Shown: positions 1 to 6,080, counted from the first letter of the stretch. The stretch is DNA of 6,253 bases from Bacillota bacterium (GCA_017420625.1 JAFOIR010000149.1:1-6253), one strand, 5' to 3'. The notes: generated from the sequence alone by a model not told the origin. Translations and numbers: made by a program.

Positions 1-616
1 ACTGATGCTCAATGAGCTGCGCAGCCGGAAATTCAAGAAGTCGATCCAGACGATTTCCTACCTGCCGTATTTCATCTCGATGGTGGTGGTCTGCGGCATG
101 GTGAAGACCTTTACGGAATCAACGGGGATATTCAGCCAGATCAGCCAGGCACTGGGCGGGCCCAAGGAACTGATTTCCAACCCGGGATCCTTCCACGGGA
201 TCATGATTACCAGCGGCATCTGGCAGGGCCTGGGATACGGGAGCGTGGTCTATATTTCCGCTCTGACGGCGGTTGACCAGGCACTGTACGACTCGGCGAA
301 GCTGGATGGCGCGAACCGCTGGCAGCAGACGCTGCATGTTACCATCCCGGGCATTATGCCCACCATTATTATCATGCTGATCATGCGGGTCGGACATCTG
401 ATGAGTGTCAACTACCAGAAGATTATCCTGCTCTACAGCCCGGCTACCTATGAGACAGCGGACACCATTTCCACCTTTGTCTACCGCAAGGGCCTGCTGG
501 ACGGGGACTACGCCTATGCCGCGGCGGTTGACCTGTTCAACTCGGTGATCAACACGATCCTGCTGGTGACGGTCAACTGGATCAGCCGCCGCAAATCGGA
601 AACCAGCCTGTTCTGA
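1..616 (+). CDS. Sugar ABC transporter permease, LplB type (5'-truncated)
   Basis: This is the C-terminal two thirds of an inner-membrane permease of a CUT1-family carbohydrate importer. The reading frame is open to the window edge (first full codon at base 2). The ATG at base 5 is probably an internal Met, because the protein starts mid-domain and the family is usually about 300 residues; the first one or two membrane helices are missing. Counting that Met as 1, hydrophobic segments lie near residues 17-34, 64-90, 118-132 and 177-194. The EAA loop that docks onto the ATPase is at about 95-119, with the core LDGANRW and a downstream IPGIMP. The protein ends in a basic stretch and SLF. The stop codon overlaps the Shine-Dalgarno sequence of the next permease, so the two are surely co-transcribed and probably form a heterodimeric channel. 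The family is clear. The substrate (oligosaccharide or similar) cannot be read from the sequence. Confidence 0.93.
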   Translation, partial: LMLNELRSRKFKKSIQTISYLPYFISMVVVCGMVKTFTESTGIFSQISQALGGPKELISNPGSFHGIMITSGIWQGLGYGSVVYISALTAVDQALYDSAKLDGANRWQQTLHVTIPGIMPTIIIMLIMRVGHLMSVNYQKIILLYSPATYETADTISTFVYRKGLLDGDYAYAAAVDLFNSVINTILLVTVNWISRRKSETSLF

Positions 617-631
617 GGAGGTGGGAAGAAA

Positions 632-1510
632 ATGATCAAACGGACAAGGGGCGAAAAGATCTTCGCCGTATTCAATGTGATCGTTCTCAGCCTGATCGGG
701 CTGGCCTGCCTGATTCCGATCTGGCACTGCCTCTGCGCGTCCATCAGTGACCCGATCACGGTTTCCAAAACCCGGGGTCTGATCCTGTGGCCGAAGGGCG
801 GGGTGACCACGATCGGCTACGCGAAATCCCTGCAGAATGAGAGCCTGCTGCGGGGCTATGTCAACACGATCCTGTACGTGATCCTGGGCACGGGCTTCGG
901 AGTTCTGATGACCATCTTCGCGGGATATGGCCTGAGCCGGAACCTGCTGTTCGGCGGGGCGATCGCGCTGTTCCTGACCTTCACGATGATGTTCAACGGC
1001 GGAATCATCCCGACCTATATGGTGGTCCGGTCCCTGGGAATGCTGGACACCCGCGCGGCCATTGTCCTTCCGACAGCGCTGTCGGTGTTCAATATTATGA
1101 TTACGCGAACTTCGTTCAAGAGTATACCGGAAGGTCTGATGGACGCGGCGAGAATTGACGGGGCCGGCCATATCCGGATCCTGGTTTATGTGGTCATTCC
1201 GGTTTCCAAGGCGATCATTGCGGTGATTACGCTCTTCAGCGCGGTACAGATCTGGAACAGCTGGTTCCATACAGCCATCTACGTCCGGAAACGCGAACTG
1301 TATCCGCTGCAGATCGTGCTGCGTGAGATTGTACTGCAGAATACCTCCCAGGCTTCGGATGCCGGGGAAGCCACCAGCGAGCTGAACCAGCTCCACGCAA
1401 TTATCCGCTACTGCGTGATTATGCTGTCCATTATCCCGATGCTGTTCCTGTATCCGTTCATCCAAAAGTATTTTGTGACCGGGGTTATGATCGGATCCAT
1501 CAAGGGATGA
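632..1510 (+). CDS. Carbohydrate ABC transporter permease, YtcP/LplC type
   Basis: This is a complete 292-residue inner-membrane permease, the usual length for this CUT1 subfamily, and partner of the LplB-type permease just upstream. The start is fixed by AGGAGGTG at 616-623, eight bases before the ATG. Hydrophobic helices are visible near residues 12-34, 78-100, 108-130, 141-157, 183-205 and 257-276. The EAA loop at about 165-196 carries IPEGLMDAARIDGAG and a later IP, the ATPase-contact motif. The C-terminus FVTGVMIGSIKG is characteristic of YtcP/LplC-like permeases. In this family the solute-binding lipoprotein gene often lies next to the permeases, but a phosphohydrolase follows here, so the binding protein is probably upstream of the window. 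The ATPase is often a shared MsmX-like protein encoded elsewhere. Codon use is GC-rich (1 ATA among 39 Ile codons). The substrate is unknown. Confidence 0.95.
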   Translation: MIKRTRGEKIFAVFNVIVLSLIGLACLIPIWHCLCASISDPITVSKTRGLILWPKGGVTTIGYAKSLQNESLLRGYVNTILYVILGTGFGVLMTIFAGYGLSRNLLFGGAIALFLTFTMMFNGGIIPTYMVVRSLGMLDTRAAIVLPTALSVFNIMITRTSFKSIPEGLMDAARIDGAGHIRILVYVVIPVSKAIIAVITLFSAVQIWNSWFHTAIYVRKRELYPLQIVLREIVLQNTSQASDAGEATSELNQLHAIIRYCVIMLSIIPMLFLYPFIQKYFVTGVMIGSIKG

Positions 1511-1528
1511 GCTGAACAGGAGAAAAGA

Positions 1529-2365
1529 ATGAGTGAAAGAATAACAACAGTTAACCTGCATACCCATACCTGCAGATGCAAACACGCCAGGGGGATTCCG
1601 GCCGACTACGCGAAGGCCGCGGAGGAAAAGGGAATCCGGGTCCTTGGCATGACGGACCATACACCTTTTCCGGATGACCGGGTGATCATAATCCGGATGG
1701 GCATCGCGGAGCTGGATGATTATATCCGCGAAGTCCGGGAGGCCCAGGTGGCTTATCCGAAACTGAAGATCCTGCTGGGACTGGAATGCGAATATTTTCC
1801 GGAGTTTGACGATTTTTACCGGATGCTCCGGGAAGAAAAGAAAATGGATTACCTGATCGGCAGCGTGCATTTTTACATGTACAAGGGGAAACACCAGGGC
1901 TTCTGGAACGGCTTCGTCATGGACCGGGAAGCGCTGCGAAGCTACGCGGACGCCTATATCCAGATGCTGGAGAGCGGTCATTTCTTCTTCGGCGCGCATC
2001 CGGATCTTTTCGGGGCGTCCATCGATGCCTGGAACGAGGACTGCGAGGAAACGGCGGAAAGGATCTGCAAGACGGCGGTACGGCTGAAAATGCCGCTGGA
2101 GATCAACGTCAGTGGATGGCTGAAGCAGGAGCAGAACGCGAACAAGCTCGGTTATATTTCCGCGGAGAAAGCCATTGCGGATGGTCTGTCCTGCCCGCGG
2201 CCGTATCCGCTGGATGAATTCTGGCGGGTGGCGGCCAGACACGGGGTCAAGGCGGTGATCAACTCCGATGCCCATGATCCGGATGTCCTGACAAAGTATA
2301 TGGAGCTCGGGTACGACATGGCCGAGCGGAACGGGGTTGAGATTATCTACCCCTTTGGGAAATGA
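1529..2365 (+). CDS. PHP-domain phosphohydrolase, histidinol-phosphatase family
   Basis: This is a 278-residue cytoplasmic metal-dependent phosphoesterase of the PHP fold, similar in length to HisK/HisJ-type histidinol-phosphatases. Visible metal-site motifs, in order, are HTHT (residues 11-14), H19, TDH (42-44), E86 in GLECEY, H114 in SVHF, H157 in GAHPDLF, N193 in LEINVSG, and D247/H249 in NSDAHD. All the ligands expected for a trinuclear site seem present, so the enzyme should be active. AGGAGA at 1518-1523 supports the ATG, and the gap to the upstream permease stop is only 18 bases, so it belongs to the sugar-transport operon. HisJ would dephosphorylate L-histidinol phosphate in histidine synthesis. 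No other his gene is visible, and the transporter context makes a sugar-phosphate or other phosphoester substrate equally plausible. The family call is secure; the reaction is inferred. Confidence 0.88.
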   Translation: MSERITTVNLHTHTCRCKHARGIPADYAKAAEEKGIRVLGMTDHTPFPDDRVIIIRMGIAELDDYIREVREAQVAYPKLKILLGLECEYFPEFDDFYRMLREEKKMDYLIGSVHFYMYKGKHQGFWNGFVMDREALRSYADAYIQMLESGHFFFGAHPDLFGASIDAWNEDCEETAERICKTAVRLKMPLEINVSGWLKQEQNANKLGYISAEKAIADGLSCPRPYPLDEFWRVAARHGVKAVINSDAHDPDVLTKYMELGYDMAERNGVEIIYPFGK

Positions 2366-2398
2366 AATCCAGGGTACACTACCTCCTTTTTTTACAGG

Positions 2399-2420
2399 GA
2401 GCCTGCCGGAAGGCAGGCTC
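2399..2420 (+). repeat. Strong hairpin downstream of the PHP gene
   Basis: GAGCCTGCC (2399-2407) pairs perfectly with GGCAGGCTC (2412-2420) around a GGAA loop, giving nine G+C-rich base pairs. No U-run follows on the + strand. Instead a run of seven T lies upstream (2387-2393), and T7-ACAG roughly complements CTGTTAAAAA at 2431-2440, so a longer imperfect stem is possible. It lies 34 bases after the PHP stop. It may act as an RNA 3'-end stabiliser or a weak terminator; the next hairpin is the better terminator. Confidence 0.6.
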
Positions 2421-2441
2421 TTCTGCATGGCTGTTAAAAAC

Positions 2442-2469
2442 AAAGAGCAGGCCAGGCGCCTGTTTTTTT
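2442..2469 (+). terminator. Intrinsic terminator after the sugar-transport operon
   Basis: CAGGC (2448-2452) pairs with GCCTG (2458-2462) across a five-base loop. The stem can be extended by AAAGAG (2442-2447) pairing with the start of a seven-T run (2463-2469), including one G-U pair. An A-rich flank, a short GC stem and a T-tract make a standard rho-independent terminator. It would separate the upstream operon from the promoter that begins 12 bases further on. Confidence 0.72.
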
Positions 2470-2480
2470 ATGCCCAAACC

Positions 2481-2511
2481 TTGACTCTGCCCTTGGGACA
2501 TAGTTTAGCCT
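2481..2511 (+). promoter_or_regulatory. MerR-type promoter with operator dyad in a 19-bp spacer
   Basis: A -35 box TTGACT (2481-2486) and a -10 box TAGCCT (2506-2511) are separated by 19 bp, the overlong spacing typical of MerR-activated promoters. The spacer holds an imperfect dyad: ACTCTGCCC (2484-2492) and GGACATAGT (2496-2504) match at 7 of 9 paired positions around a 3-base centre. The dyad starts at the fourth base of the -35 box and ends one base before the -10 box, the same geometry as I recall for the CueR-controlled copA promoter of E. coli. The operon driven from here ends with a MerR-family gene, which is the probable ligand. A further 10-bp palindrome, GCCTATAGGC (2508-2517), overlaps the -10 box. 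The transcription start should fall near 2518, giving a leader of about 20 bases. Confidence 0.75.
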
Positions 2512-2539
2512 ATAGGCATAAAAAGAATAAGGAGCGTAT

Positions 2540-3463
2540 ATGAAGGTACTTAAAAGACTTGCGGCAGCGAACCTGATATGGGTGATAATGGCTTTTATCG
2601 CCGTGTTCTTATCGATAATAGTCCAGTTTTTCTGGACGGTGCGTATCGGTATGATAGCCGATGCGATAGTAAGCCGAAAAAAGATAGAGCTTAAGTTTGT
2701 GCTCGTTATGTTCTCGATCCTTCTTGCCTCGTGCCTGTTCATATACCTTAAAGGAATAGTCGGCAAGTATGCGACAGAGAGAATGGCACACACATTAAGA
2801 ATGGATTTTGCGGACAACTTGCTTGTAAAAAGCACAGCCGAAACCATGGGCGGGTATGAGGCAATGTCGAAAGCGCAAAACGAACTTACCGCCTCGTCGG
2901 AAGGCCTAAGCGAAGCGTTTGACGTGATCGAGCAATTCCTGTCGGGCATACTGGCACTTTTCTTTTTACTGTTTGAAAACCTAAGATTCACGCTTATTGT
3001 ACTTGGTCCCATGATCATAGTCGTTCTGCTCATAAACAGGATCGGGAAAAACCTTCCGGCGCTGGTAAACGCGGCAATGGACAAAAAGATAAGTAACAAC
3101 AAGACCGCATACATGATCATTTCGAACTACGAAGCGGTAAAGGTGTTCGGCGCGGAGGAGTTCTTTGAAAAGAAATTCCAGGAAGAACTTGAGGAATGGG
3201 GAAGACTTGAAACGAAAAAAGAACGAATAAGCGCCGTCACGAATTCGGTCTCAGGGATCCTTTCACAGCTTCCGCTGCTCATACTTTTCGGCGTGGGTGC
3301 ATTGCTCATTTGCAAAGGGTACATGACGATCGGAACGCTCATGATCTTTTTGAACATGACGGGCAGCTTCATCAGTACGATCATGAATCTTCCGTCGTGG
3401 ATAGTGAAGATAAAGCAATTCCTGGTACATCTTTCAAGAACGGACATCGAATGTCTGGAGTAA
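2540..3463 (+). CDS. ABC exporter transmembrane subunit A (no ATPase domain)
   Basis: This is a 307-residue membrane protein with the layout of a type-I (ABC_membrane) exporter domain. Hydrophobic helices lie near residues 12-33, 51-71, 129-147, 149-168, 239-259 and 262-282. Long intracellular helices carry NKTAYMIISNYEAVKVFGAEE (about 187-207), a stretch conserved in ABC exporter half-transporters. The protein stops just after the sixth helix, at the linker that normally leads into a fused ATPase domain. AAGGAG at 2529-2534 lies five bases before the ATG, close behind the MerR-type promoter. It should pair in the membrane with subunit B and use the free ATPase encoded next, 16 bases downstream. 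Codon use differs sharply from the upstream operon: 17 of 33 Ile codons are ATA. The substrate is unknown; export of a drug, peptide or lipid are all possible. Confidence 0.88.
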   Translation: MKVLKRLAAANLIWVIMAFIAVFLSIIVQFFWTVRIGMIADAIVSRKKIELKFVLVMFSILLASCLFIYLKGIVGKYATERMAHTLRMDFADNLLVKSTAETMGGYEAMSKAQNELTASSEGLSEAFDVIEQFLSGILALFFLLFENLRFTLIVLGPMIIVVLLINRIGKNLPALVNAAMDKKISNNKTAYMIISNYEAVKVFGAEEFFEKKFQEELEEWGRLETKKERISAVTNSVSGILSQLPLLILFGVGALLICKGYMTIGTLMIFLNMTGSFISTIMNLPSWIVKIKQFLVHLSRTDIECLE

Positions 3464-3479
3464 AAATAGGAGAGCGGTC

Positions 3480-4121
3480 ATGGAAACGGTGATTTACGGA
3501 GAAAACTTATCATTTTCGTATAAAGAAAAAGAGATCTTAAAAGATATAAACTTTGCCATCAAAAAAGGAGAACGCGTGGGGATCGTCGGCGAGAGCGGCT
3601 CGGGGAAAAGCACGTTCCTGCGCTTGCTCGCGGGGCTTCTTTCTCCGACGGGCGGGGTTGTGAGCGTGGCGGGGGAGACAAGCGCGGAAGGGATCATCAA
3701 AAAGATATCCATGGTGATGCAGGATGCGATGCTCATGCCCCTTACGATCAAAGAAAACATCACGCTCGGAAAAGACGTTCCGGTTTCACGTATCGAAGAA
3801 GTCATAAAGGCGACAAAGCTCGATAAGTGGATCGACTCACTCGAATGCGGCATCGACACGTATCTTGGAGACCGGGCAAACGAGATTTCCGGCGGCCAGG
3901 CGCAGAGGATCGCGATAGCAAGAGCGATGCTTAAAGACGCCGACATCATCTTACTTGATGAGCCCACGTCATCCCTGGACAAAGAAACCACAACGGAGGT
4001 GCTTGAAGCACTCGATCGGCTGATGGAAGGAAAGACTGTCGTTCATGTAACTCATCACCCCGATCTTTTAAAAGGTTACGATCGGATCATCACCGTAAAA
4101 GAAGGGCGTTTTTATGAATAA
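3480..4121 (+). CDS. ABC exporter ATP-binding subunit (stand-alone)
   Basis: This 213-residue cytoplasmic ATPase has every catalytic motif intact: A-loop Tyr14, Walker A GESGSGKST (37-45), Q-loop Gln81, signature ISGGQ (136-140), Walker B IILLDE with catalytic Glu161, D-loop SSLD (164-167) and switch His192. The region from GDRANEISGGQ to IAIARAML is exporter-like (MsbA/LmrA type) rather than importer-like. The protein begins with the strand that, in fused transporters, directly follows the membrane domain, so it looks like the ATPase half of a split TMD-ATPase gene. The split is real and not a simple frameshift: it has its own AGGAGAG (3468-3474) five bases before the ATG. Its last codons overlap the start of subunit B by 8 bases, implying translational coupling. 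As the only ATPase in the operon it probably works as a homodimer under subunits A and B. Confidence 0.93.
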   Translation: METVIYGENLSFSYKEKEILKDINFAIKKGERVGIVGESGSGKSTFLRLLAGLLSPTGGVVSVAGETSAEGIIKKISMVMQDAMLMPLTIKENITLGKDVPVSRIEEVIKATKLDKWIDSLECGIDTYLGDRANEISGGQAQRIAIARAMLKDADIILLDEPTSSLDKETTTEVLEALDRLMEGKTVVHVTHHPDLLKGYDRIITVKEGRFYE

Positions 4122-5100
4122 GCAGGTCAGAAAACTGTTAAAAGAGGCAGGAGTATGGCGTGAATTTGTGGTAATGATGATACTTCGTTCACCTTTTGAT
4201 ATCTGCAATTCGATACTCACTGCCAATATGATGCAGAAATTCATGCGTCTTATCGAACAGAATCAAAGCGAAAACCTTGGGAAGACTCTGGGCGTTTTCT
4301 TTGTACTGACAGTCCTTTTGTTTGGTTATAACATGACGATCTGGAGCACGATCGCGGTAAGATTTACGGTGAAGCTTCAAAAGACGTTGCGGGAGAAGAT
4401 GTTTCATAAGATAATGAGCCTTCCCGCAAGCGAGCTTATGGGAAGTTCGAAGGCCGAGTGGTTTACGAGGTTAAACAATGACATCGACAAAGCGGTGGGT
4501 TATCTTGTTAATCCGATCAACTTCATGCATATGGTCATCGCGTCGGTGAACCTTGTGATTTCATCGGTCATCATGATGTTTTTAAGCGTTGAGCTTTATA
4601 TTATCGGGATATGCTGTCTGGTGCCTTTCTTTATGCTTAATGTGTTCGTGATCTCGTCGAAGATAAACGTATTTAAGAAAGAGGCTCAAAAGTCACTGGT
4701 GGGATACACCGATTGGATCGATGCGGCGCTTAAGGAAAAAGAAATGCTGGCCGTATATGACGCAAAAGATTTCGCAGGCAAACGCATCGCGCAAAAGAGC
4801 ACCGGGATACTTAAACAAAACATGAAAGCGCACAACAGGGGAGCGATATGCAACATGTTCTACGCGTTTTCGGGGATGCTCGGATATCTGCTTTTATTGT
4901 ACCGGGGTAATGGTATAATAGAGAAAAAGCTTGATGATTTCGCGGATCTTTGTAAAGTTACGCAGTACCGCGGAAGGCTCGTGCTTAGTTTTAACTGTGT
5001 GCTCAATTCGATTATCAACATGCGCGGAAGCCTCGTGGGCGTTGAGCGTGTAAATGAAGTACTCTTAGGGGGAAAAGACGATGGACGAACAACTGCTTAA
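4114..5100 (+). CDS. ABC exporter transmembrane subunit B (no ATPase domain)
   Basis: This is a 328-residue membrane protein of the ABC_membrane exporter type. Hydrophobic helices lie near residues 17-38, 57-80, 136-158, 160-181, 246-264 and 285-303. The intracellular stretch GSSKAEWFTRLNNDIDKA (about 110-127) corresponds to the GxxxSRxxND region of half-exporters, and GVERVNEVLLGG (309-320) is the usual linker that precedes a fused ATPase. The ATPase domain is absent and the protein ends eight residues later. The ATG overlaps the end of the ATPase gene by 8 bases, with GAAGGG seven bases upstream. The 3' end overlaps the regulator gene by 20 bases. The sequence differs from subunit A, so the complex is probably A+B with two copies of the shared ATPase. 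The fifth and sixth helices are short and polar residues interrupt them, so those limits are approximate. Confidence 0.85.
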   Translation: MNKQVRKLLKEAGVWREFVVMMILRSPFDICNSILTANMMQKFMRLIEQNQSENLGKTLGVFFVLTVLLFGYNMTIWSTIAVRFTVKLQKTLREKMFHKIMSLPASELMGSSKAEWFTRLNNDIDKAVGYLVNPINFMHMVIASVNLVISSVIMMFLSVELYIIGICCLVPFFMLNVFVISSKINVFKKEAQKSLVGYTDWIDAALKEKEMLAVYDAKDFAGKRIAQKSTGILKQNMKAHNRGAICNMFYAFSGMLGYLLLLYRGNGIIEKKLDDFADLCKVTQYRGRLVLSFNCVLNSIINMRGSLVGVERVNEVLLGGKDDGRTTA

Positions 5101-5548
5101 GATCGGAGAACTGGCGGGACTTTGTAACGTATCGCCGAAAGCTCTGCGCGTATACGAAAAGCGAGGGCTTATAAAACCTGTAAAGATCGACGAGGAATCG
5201 GGCTACAGATATTACAGCGCCGATCAGGTTAAGGACGTCGAAACGCTCATTGAGTGGCGCGATATGGGATTCTCCTTAAAAGAGATCAGGATCATATTCT
5301 CGGGGAAATACAATAAGGAAGACATCGACCTTATCCTTTCGGCAAAAAAGAGAGAGTGGCAGGAAAAGATCTGGATCGCGGAAGCGAAGATGGAAGAGAT
5401 AGACAAACTCGGCTGCAATCTTAAGTTTGACGAAAAAACGAATCTATCGTCGCTTTCCGATAAAGACAGAGCGTGGTATTTATCGAGACTTACGATCATA
5501 AACGACAATAACGTACGCCAGGCGATAAGCGAAGCAATATGGCTGTAA
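5081..5548 (+). CDS. MerR-family transcriptional regulator
   Basis: This is a 155-residue cytoplasmic DNA-binding protein. The N-terminal winged helix-turn-helix spans about residues 7-73: KIGELAGLCNVSPKALRVYE is the HTH, GYRYY (41-45) lies in the wing, and MGFSLKEI follows. A charged dimerisation helix at about 77-110 comes next, then a C-terminal segment of only about 45 residues. The only cysteines are Cys15 and Cys112, so a thiol metal site as in CueR or ZntR is unlikely and an organic ligand is more likely. AGGGGGA (5067-5073) precedes the ATG, and the start lies inside the end of subunit B, so the regulator is made with the exporter. It probably binds the dyad in the operon promoter and controls its own synthesis. 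The protein ends abruptly at AISEAIWL next to the terminator; the effector part could be naturally short or truncated. Confidence 0.92.
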   Translation: MDEQLLKIGELAGLCNVSPKALRVYEKRGLIKPVKIDEESGYRYYSADQVKDVETLIEWRDMGFSLKEIRIIFSGKYNKEDIDLILSAKKREWQEKIWIAEAKMEEIDKLGCNLKFDEKTNLSSLSDKDRAWYLSRLTIINDNNVRQAISEAIWL

Positions 5549-5578
5549 AAAAGAAGAGGTCACACCTCTTCTTTTTTT
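5547..5578 (+). terminator. Strong intrinsic terminator of the exporter operon, probably bidirectional
   Basis: The stem begins within the regulator stop codon. GAAGAGGT (5553-5560) pairs with ACCTCTTC (5564-5571) around a CAC loop, and six flanking A-T pairs extend it to about 14 bp. Seven T follow (5572-5578). On the - strand the same stem is followed by six T, so it could also stop transcripts arriving from the convergent gene on the right. Confidence 0.9.
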
Positions 5579-5610
5579 GCCTTCAGTTCTGTAAAGAAAA
5601 ACCAAAGCAA

Positions 5611-5644
5611 AATGAAAACCCGGAACCTGATGACAGGATCCGGG
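5611..5644 (-). terminator. Intrinsic terminator of the four-helix-bundle gene
   Basis: On the - strand CCCGGATCCTG pairs with CAGGTTCCGGG (stem arms at 5634-5644 and 5619-5629) with one T-T mismatch and a four-base loop. TTTTCATT follows, and the sequence stays T-rich further on. It starts six bases after the stop codon of the gene. Together with the hairpin at 5547-5578 it fills the space between the two convergent genes; nothing else was seen there. Confidence 0.78.
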
Positions 5645-5650
5645 GGGATT

Positions 5651-6010
5651 CTACTGTGAATCTTTGGATTTCATGGTGTTGATGGAGGAAAGCAGCATAC
5701 GGCGGAGCTCAGTACACTGATTCATCAGATCTTTGTAATCTGATTCTGCGATACTGTCGGTTTCCTTCAGGAGGTTGAGCCAATACTCACACTCATTGCA
5801 CTCTTTCAGGGCAATTTCCAGCTTGGCAATGAAGTCGCGTTTGCCTTGAGCAAACTGAGCTTCGTGAATGTTGGCGCCAACGGAAGTTCCGCAACGGAGC
5901 AACTGGTTTGTGAGAGCCGATTCAATGTGATTCTCACGCATGGCACGAGTGGTCAGGATGATAGATTTGGCGAAGGAGGCTGATTTATCACGGAGCGGGC
6001 TGGGCTTCAT
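5651..6010 (-). CDS. Four-helix-bundle protein (23S rRNA intervening-sequence type)
   Basis: This is a 119-residue, all-helical, probably cytoplasmic protein of the S23/IVP family (the TIGR02436 type), complete at the usual family length. The recognisable core is TNQLLRCGTSVGANIHEAQFAQ (about 34-55), KRDFIAKLEIALKECNECEYWL (about 57-78) and a closing helix with LRRMLLSSI. AGGGAGG at 6019-6025 (read on the - strand) lies eight bases before the ATG. The cellular role is not established. Family members are found inside 23S rRNA intervening sequences and as stand-alone chromosomal genes, and the accessory protein Avd of diversity-generating retroelements shares this fold. No reverse transcriptase, template repeat or rRNA sequence is visible here, so it is a stand-alone member. 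None of its 8 Ile codons is ATA, matching the left operon rather than the neighbouring exporter cassette. Confidence 0.92.
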   Translation of the reverse strand: MKPSPLRDKSASFAKSIILTTRAMRENHIESALTNQLLRCGTSVGANIHEAQFAQGKRDFIAKLEIALKECNECEYWLNLLKETDSIAESDYKDLMNQCTELRRMLLSSINTMKSKDSQ

Positions 6011-6036
6011 GGGCAGGACCTCCCTTCAGATATCAG

Positions 6037-6078
6037 TGAAGAGTGATGAGTGTAGAGTGAAAAGTGAAGAGTGAAGAG
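6037..6078. repeat. Six degenerate heptamer tandem repeats
   Basis: Six consecutive 7-bp units with + strand consensus TGAAGAG read: TGAAGAG, TGATGAG, TGTAGAG, TGAAAAG, TGAAGAG, TGAAGAG. Three units are exact and three differ at one position each. The array fills most of the 87-base gap between the guaA stop and the four-helix-bundle start, so it lies in the leader of the latter. It resembles the short tandemly repeated heptamers known from cyanobacteria. No function is assigned. Confidence 0.9.
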
Positions 6079-6080
6079 TT

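Noticed and set aside
119..2443. A 774-codon open frame on the - strand opposite the sugar operon
   Set aside because: It lies antisense to three genes with clear family motifs. Its product is rich in Arg, His, Gln and Asp with no recognisable domain, as expected from the complement of GC-rich coding sequence.
2434..3120. A 228-codon open frame on the - strand opposite subunit A
   Set aside because: It is antisense to a well-supported membrane protein, its start lies inside that gene, and no motif or ribosome binding site supports it.
3440..3500. Frameshift joining subunit A and the ATPase into one broken gene
   Set aside because: The ATPase has its own well-spaced AGGAGAG and ATG at the natural domain start, and subunit A ends cleanly at the linker. 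Two genes explain the sequence better than a single indel.
3494..3991. A 165-codon open frame on the - strand opposite the ATPase
   Set aside because: It mirrors the coding constraint of an ATPase whose motifs are all intact; the product is low-complexity Ser-rich and unlike any known family.
2366..5650. Direct repeats or target-site duplications bounding the exporter cassette
   Set aside because: I compared the sequences at both edges by eye and found only short T-rich similarities, none convincing. No integrase or transposase is present in the window.
5651..6010. Diversity-generating retroelement accessory gene (avd)
   Set aside because: The fold family is shared, but no reverse transcriptase, template or variable repeat is in the window, so the generic four-helix-bundle call is kept.
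6037..6078. Heptamer array as a CRISPR
   Set aside because: The units are 7 bp and directly adjacent with no spacers, and no cas gene is present.
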